A stretch of DNA of 64,000 bases from Eonycteris spelaea (lineage: Eukaryota > Chordata > Mammalia > Chiroptera > Pteropodidae): the NCBI GenBank assembly GCA_003508835.1, contig PUFA01000143.1, positions 2,815,501-2,879,500 of the forward strand, read 5' to 3'. Below the pieces are notes generated by a model. The model made no database searches. It was given only the letters and a program-made list of their open reading frames with translations, and was not told where the DNA came from. Position 1 is the first letter of the stretch. Every line of letters starts with the position of its first letter. Of this stretch, positions 60,005 to 64,000 are shown piece by piece. The translations under genes and the position numbers were made by a program.

Positions 60005-60215
60005 ATAAATAGGAGCAAATTCAGGTTCTATGATGTACTGGCTCTGTGACCCTATTTGGACAAGTCCTTAACTTCTCTGATCTTGAATAATTCACCTATA
60101 AAACAGGGATATTCTTCCAATATTATCACGTAAGAGTTCAAAGAATTAAATTAGATAGCATGAGTAAAACAGTCTGACATCTACTGATGCAGTATATTCT
60201 GGCTGATATTTTGTT
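60005..60215 (+). mobile_element. MIR SINE
   Basis: Contains actggctctgtgaccctatt, tggacaagtccttaacttct and a tail with aagagttcaaagaattaaat. Confidence 0.65.
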
Positions 60216-60594
60216 ATAATATAGTTATCAACATTAAATTAGTTCACAAACCTCTAAGGTGAAAAAAATGTTTAAAATTCTTAACCAATACATAGCCTGA
60301 ATCTGAGTCCTATAATTCTTTAACAGTCCAAGTAGTTTAATCAGTAATGTTAACTAACAGAAATGATTTTTAATTTAAGTACAAATATAAAATATACAAT
60401 GAATTTGTCACCTTTCTAAGAAAAATTCTTAGAGTTACTTTTAAAAAATACCCAAATCATTCTTGCCATGGAGTGCACCCTTATAAAACCATCGACACAC
60501 TGGGTTAACTGCTAATCCAGCTCCATCCACAAATCAAGACCACCTCCAACCAGGGATTACCTCTACTTCCTTTTCCTCACCTCAGGCAGCCCCA

Positions 60595-60860
60595 TTTTGA
60601 AGCACTATTACAGCATGGAATTTGGAATCCAGTTGCTGAGGTTGGCATCATCATCCTAACATTTACCAGCTCTGTGAAACTACACAACTTATTTAAACTC
60701 TCTGGGACTCAGTTTATCTATAAAAGGGGGACAATGATGGTACCTACATTTTAAAGGTTATTGGAGGATTAAATTAACTCATTTTTGTTAAGTTCTTAGA
60801 ATGATGTCTTGCTATTAAGCTTTACATGTGTTAGTTTTTATTATTGTTATTGTTGATATT
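60595..60860 (+). mobile_element. MIR SINE
   Basis: Contains gaatttggaatccagttgct, aaactctctgggactcagtt and ggaggattaaattaactcat, in MIR order. Confidence 0.7.
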
Positions 60861-62020
60861 ATCTGGATTCTTAATTCAAGGAGAACAAATAGGTTATAAG
60901 GAATTAAACAAATTAAATACTATAATTTTTAAAACCATTTACAATTAAATTTTGAATAGATTTTTGTTTCACACAAAAATAGAAAATAATACTGTTTGTG
61001 GAAATACAGATTGATTCTATGAAAAGGAATTTAAAATGAGTTAATCAAACTTTAAAAGATGACAATTCTTTGACCAAGCAATTTCACTCATAGGGATAAT
61101 ATGAACATGAGAAATTTGCTGAGTATAGTCACTGTAGCCTTGTTTATAAAGGCTAGAAAGCCAGAAAATAATTCATAATCGAAACAGCTAACAGCAGGGA
61201 AGTAGGTAAAAACACTATGCTGTAATCATATATTTTAAAATGTTATATATATCAAAAAAGAGATCACAGATTTATTTTTTATTGATTGGAAAAGTATTTA
61301 CAATATTTTGAAGGGAAAAACAAGTAACTAGTACGTGGAGTTTGAACTCACCTTTAATAAAAAAACCTTCTGGATTCATGGAAAGTTCTAGCAAAATGAA
61401 TGTCAGAGAATAGTGGTAATATTTCTGCATACTGGATTTCTGAGTATTTTTATCAACTTCTATTGCTTTTTTTCCTCTAATTTCTCTAAATGGGCTCAAA
61501 TTATTTTGTAATACATTTTTCTTTTAATTAGTATGACATTAAAACTAATTTTTATTTTCTTCCTTGCTCATCTGTATGTTCTAGTTTTCTGTATTAAACA
61601 TATATTATTTATGTAACAAAGGAAAATATTTTTAAAAAACTAAACCATTGAATGAAATTGGTTGTTTCCTGCATCCAGGAAACTTTAATCCTACACAGTT
61701 CTTGAAAATCTTAAGACAATCCTCCTTGTTCAGTTATATAAAGACTTAAAAGGACCTGAGAAGTTCAAATTCATAATCGAGACATACTCAAATGTGGGAA
61801 TATCTGTGAATTTTAATTCATCTAACACTAAAGGACAAACAAAGAGAGTCCACTAATATGCTTTCCTATTCCTTCTTTTAATGTCGCTAACTTTCTTAAC
61901 TAAAGTGAACATGATTCCTGGATCATATTCATTCATCCACTAGGAAATGAGGTCAAGTAAAAAAGGATAGAAGAGGCAAAAATCCCAGTAAGAACAAATC
62001 AAATACATTTTTAGATTATC

Positions 62021-62023
<3 letters not shown>

Positions 62024-62082
<59 letters not shown>
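62024..62082. repeat. CA microsatellite
   Basis: About 29 CA units ending at catacgtgg; about 270 bases outside the LRRC69 exon at 62354, in its downstream intron. Confidence 0.96.
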
Positions 62083-62085
<3 letters not shown>

Positions 62086-62353
62086 GTGGGGGGGCAAGGT
62101 GTAAACACATTTCTCTCTTTTCTTTTTTTACAAGAAAATGTTTCCATTTCTTTGAATTTAGTCATTCTGGAAATGAGATAGGATTATACTGAATTCTGCA
62201 AGCAAGTCAAAAAGATTATGTCTAGGATCCACATTGCCAATGGACTGGGGTTACATCAGTCATTTGCTGGCTTGGCTGGAATGCTTTAAAAGAAAACTTT
62301 TTAAAACTTAAATCATGACTTTAAAGACTTATGTGAATGATATAAGTCTTCAC

Positions 62354-62449
62354 CTGTAGATTCCAGACCTCCTCTTGTTTTACAGCACTAACAGGCTGCT
62401 TCAGGAACAATGGGTTTCCCTCACAGTAGAATTCCCTCAGCTTCAGATC
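62354..62449 (-). CDS. LRRC69: LRRC69 internal coding exon (C-terminal flank of the leucine-rich repeats)
   Basis: This is a 96-nt exon, phase 0 at both ends, with an acceptor reading tttcag before GATCTG and a donor reading CTACAG then gtgaag. It encodes 32 residues beginning DLKLREFYCEGNPLF and ending EEVWNLQ, with no stop. DLKLREFYCEGNPLF is the end of the last leucine-rich repeat plus its cap, as I recall it from LRRC69. LRRC69 is a small, poorly characterised leucine-rich-repeat protein, presumed to be a binding scaffold; I know of no enzymatic role. The exon joins in frame to the one at 57609-57788, whose first residues EITSRF continue the family sequence. Earlier repeat exons should lie beyond the right edge. 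Other LRR proteins of the LRRC28/LRRC58 type are possible, but the match and the neighbouring SLC26A7 favour LRRC69. Confidence 0.85.
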
Positions 62450-63504
62450 CTGAAACTTTCAAAACAAAATAAAAACTTTATTTCACAACAAAATAACAAG
62501 CTTTACCCTTGAGGGTACATCTTCAATAAAAGTAGTCTAAAAATGTTTTATTTAGGACTTATATTTCACATTAATATTTTAACAACAGGACATACTCTAA
62601 TTGTTAGAAGCATAAGAATCTTTATGCTACTGTGAATGGCAATGACCTTAGTGGTCATTGGTGACATCTCCTCTAAAAGACAGCTGAGAAACTTGTTCAG
62701 GATCATAGAACTTATTAGAAATAAAACAGGGATCAATCAAATGTTGGGAACTTTTTACAAATAATGTATTTGTTAGAAAACCAAGTATGATTAAAAAATT
62801 ACATTCTAATATACACCAAAATCCAGGTCTTTAAGATTGTCTTCATTTTAGAGAAACAAAAGAACATCAAAATGTTCTCATTACAATCTACTATCCACAG
62901 TGAAAATAGAAAAAGAAGAAAAAATATACAGTTCACAGGATATTGAACCTTCTTAAAGAAAACCTAAATTCAACTGGAATTTACCATTTGAGTAGACAAA
63001 TAAGGGATTCTCATATTAATTAATGCCTTGTCACCCAAAAACTCATGTAGTTTTCAAAGTTAAAATCTATTTAGGGAGTTACTTTTCTGAGCCTTAGTTT
63101 CAGCTGTGAAATAGGGAAAATATGACCTATATCAGGTGAAACAGTTCTCTGTAAATAAAAAAAAAAATAGAGAGTCCTGGTATGTGGCATGTTTTGATTC
63201 CATGATATAAATACTCCTATCATGGTTGATTCCATTCATGGAACACAGAGTCGGGAAGAGATGTGGAAAATCAGCTCTTGTAAGCCAAGACAAGCAGGCA
63301 CTGTTACACCACTGCAACTGACATTTATAATCAGATATTTCCCTGATTTCAGTCCAGGGTTTGAAAACAAAAGAAGCACTCAACAAATTAGAAATAATTG
63401 ATTTAAAATATCTTTCCATAGTACCATGTCATTAATTTTAAAAGTCTCATGAAATTTCTACAACATAGACAAGATTTTAAAATAAAATACAAACTAAGAC
63501 TGGA

Positions 63505-64000
63505 TTAAACATGGCAACGTGAGAGATGTTCCAAGATCTCTCCCCTTGAAACAACGATGAGCTAAACATCTAAAACTCAACGAAAACACCCAAACTGCAC
63601 ACCAGCACATTTGAGCAGGGTATCTGCACAAAAGAACTACCACAGGTCAGAAACCGGGTGTTAGGCAGTGGACTGGGAGAAACAAAGCTGCCTCTCACAG
63701 CTAGAGCCCCCTGAAAAACCCTGCCTAAGAAAGCTGTGAGCTCCCCATGGCTGGCGGCAGCTCCCAGTCATTATGGCAGAAGGCAGAGAAATGCAGATGA
63801 CAGAAAACAGGGATGGCAGAAAAACAACAGTTAATTTTTACCAGCCAAGGTTGCAAAACCAAAGCTGAGCCATAGCTCCCATCCACCATCCCAGAGGGCC
63901 CTTCCCCGCATACCCTCCAAGACTGAACACCACGGAGCCCCAGGGGAATCTGAGCAAACGCTACTGAAACTGTCACTAAAACTGACAGAATGAGACGGAG
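63505..64000 (+). mobile_element. HAL1/L1-lineage 5' leader running off the right edge
   Basis: Starts at ACATGGCAACGTGAGAGATG and continues tctccccttgaaacaacg, ctaaaactcaacgaaaacac, then GC-richer text to the end of the window. It matches the antisense leader at 43900-44060 in order and wording. The rest of the element lies outside. Confidence 0.78.

Larger units (their letters stand above)
57789..62353 (-). other. LRRC69 intron
   Basis: The interval between the two phase-0 LRRC69 exons, about 4.6 kb, with gtgaag donor and ctag acceptor. It holds the MER5-like and MIR copies listed and a CA repeat; the remainder shows no feature. Confidence 0.8.

Overview
The window is mammalian nuclear DNA: AT-rich, with single exons far apart and most of the sequence made of interspersed repeats. 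It most likely comes from a bat, and a fruit bat (Pteropodidae) fits best. Two copies of a SINE built on 5S ribosomal RNA are present (4662-4833 and 26759-26875), a kind described from fruit bats and also from springhare. The youngest-looking L1 has a 3' end of a type I associate with bats, and every L1 is broken, which agrees with the known loss of L1 activity in fruit bats. The species call is inference.

Four exons from two genes are recognisable, all on the minus strand. LRRC69 contributes two intact, phase-0 exons near its C-terminal end (62354-62449 and 57609-57788). SLC26A7, its known neighbour, contributes its start-codon exon (2593-2784) and the following exon of the SLC26 core (28320-28430). 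For minus-strand transcription these two lie in the wrong order: the second coding exon is about 26 kb upstream of the first. The first also seems one base short to join the second in frame. This is the most notable anomaly here; it means either a mis-assembly or a real rearrangement or duplication.

The rest is repeat. 0-2 kb: old L2 and MIR. 4.6-4.8 kb: a 5S SINE with clear target duplications. 6.6-7.3 kb: a MaLR-type LTR between purine-rich microsatellites. 7.5-10.6 kb: a mosaic of antisense L1 and half-L1 (HAL1-like) pieces. 11 kb: another MaLR LTR. 20.4-25.3 kb: a long L1 5' leader fused by deletion to ORF2, then a HAL1-like 3' half. 26.5-27.4 kb: a MaLR LTR split by the second 5S SINE and its microsatellite tail. 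31.3-37.8 kb: the longest L1, carrying a processed NDUFB9 pseudogene inside ORF2. 41.9-44.1 and 47.3-49.0 kb: antisense L1-lineage copies. 50-57.5 kb: LTRs, L2-like and L1 3' ends. 63.5 kb to the right edge: the 5' leader of another HAL1-like copy.

No complete gene, tRNA, CRISPR array or bacterial feature was found. Repeat family names come from reading by eye and their edges are approximate.
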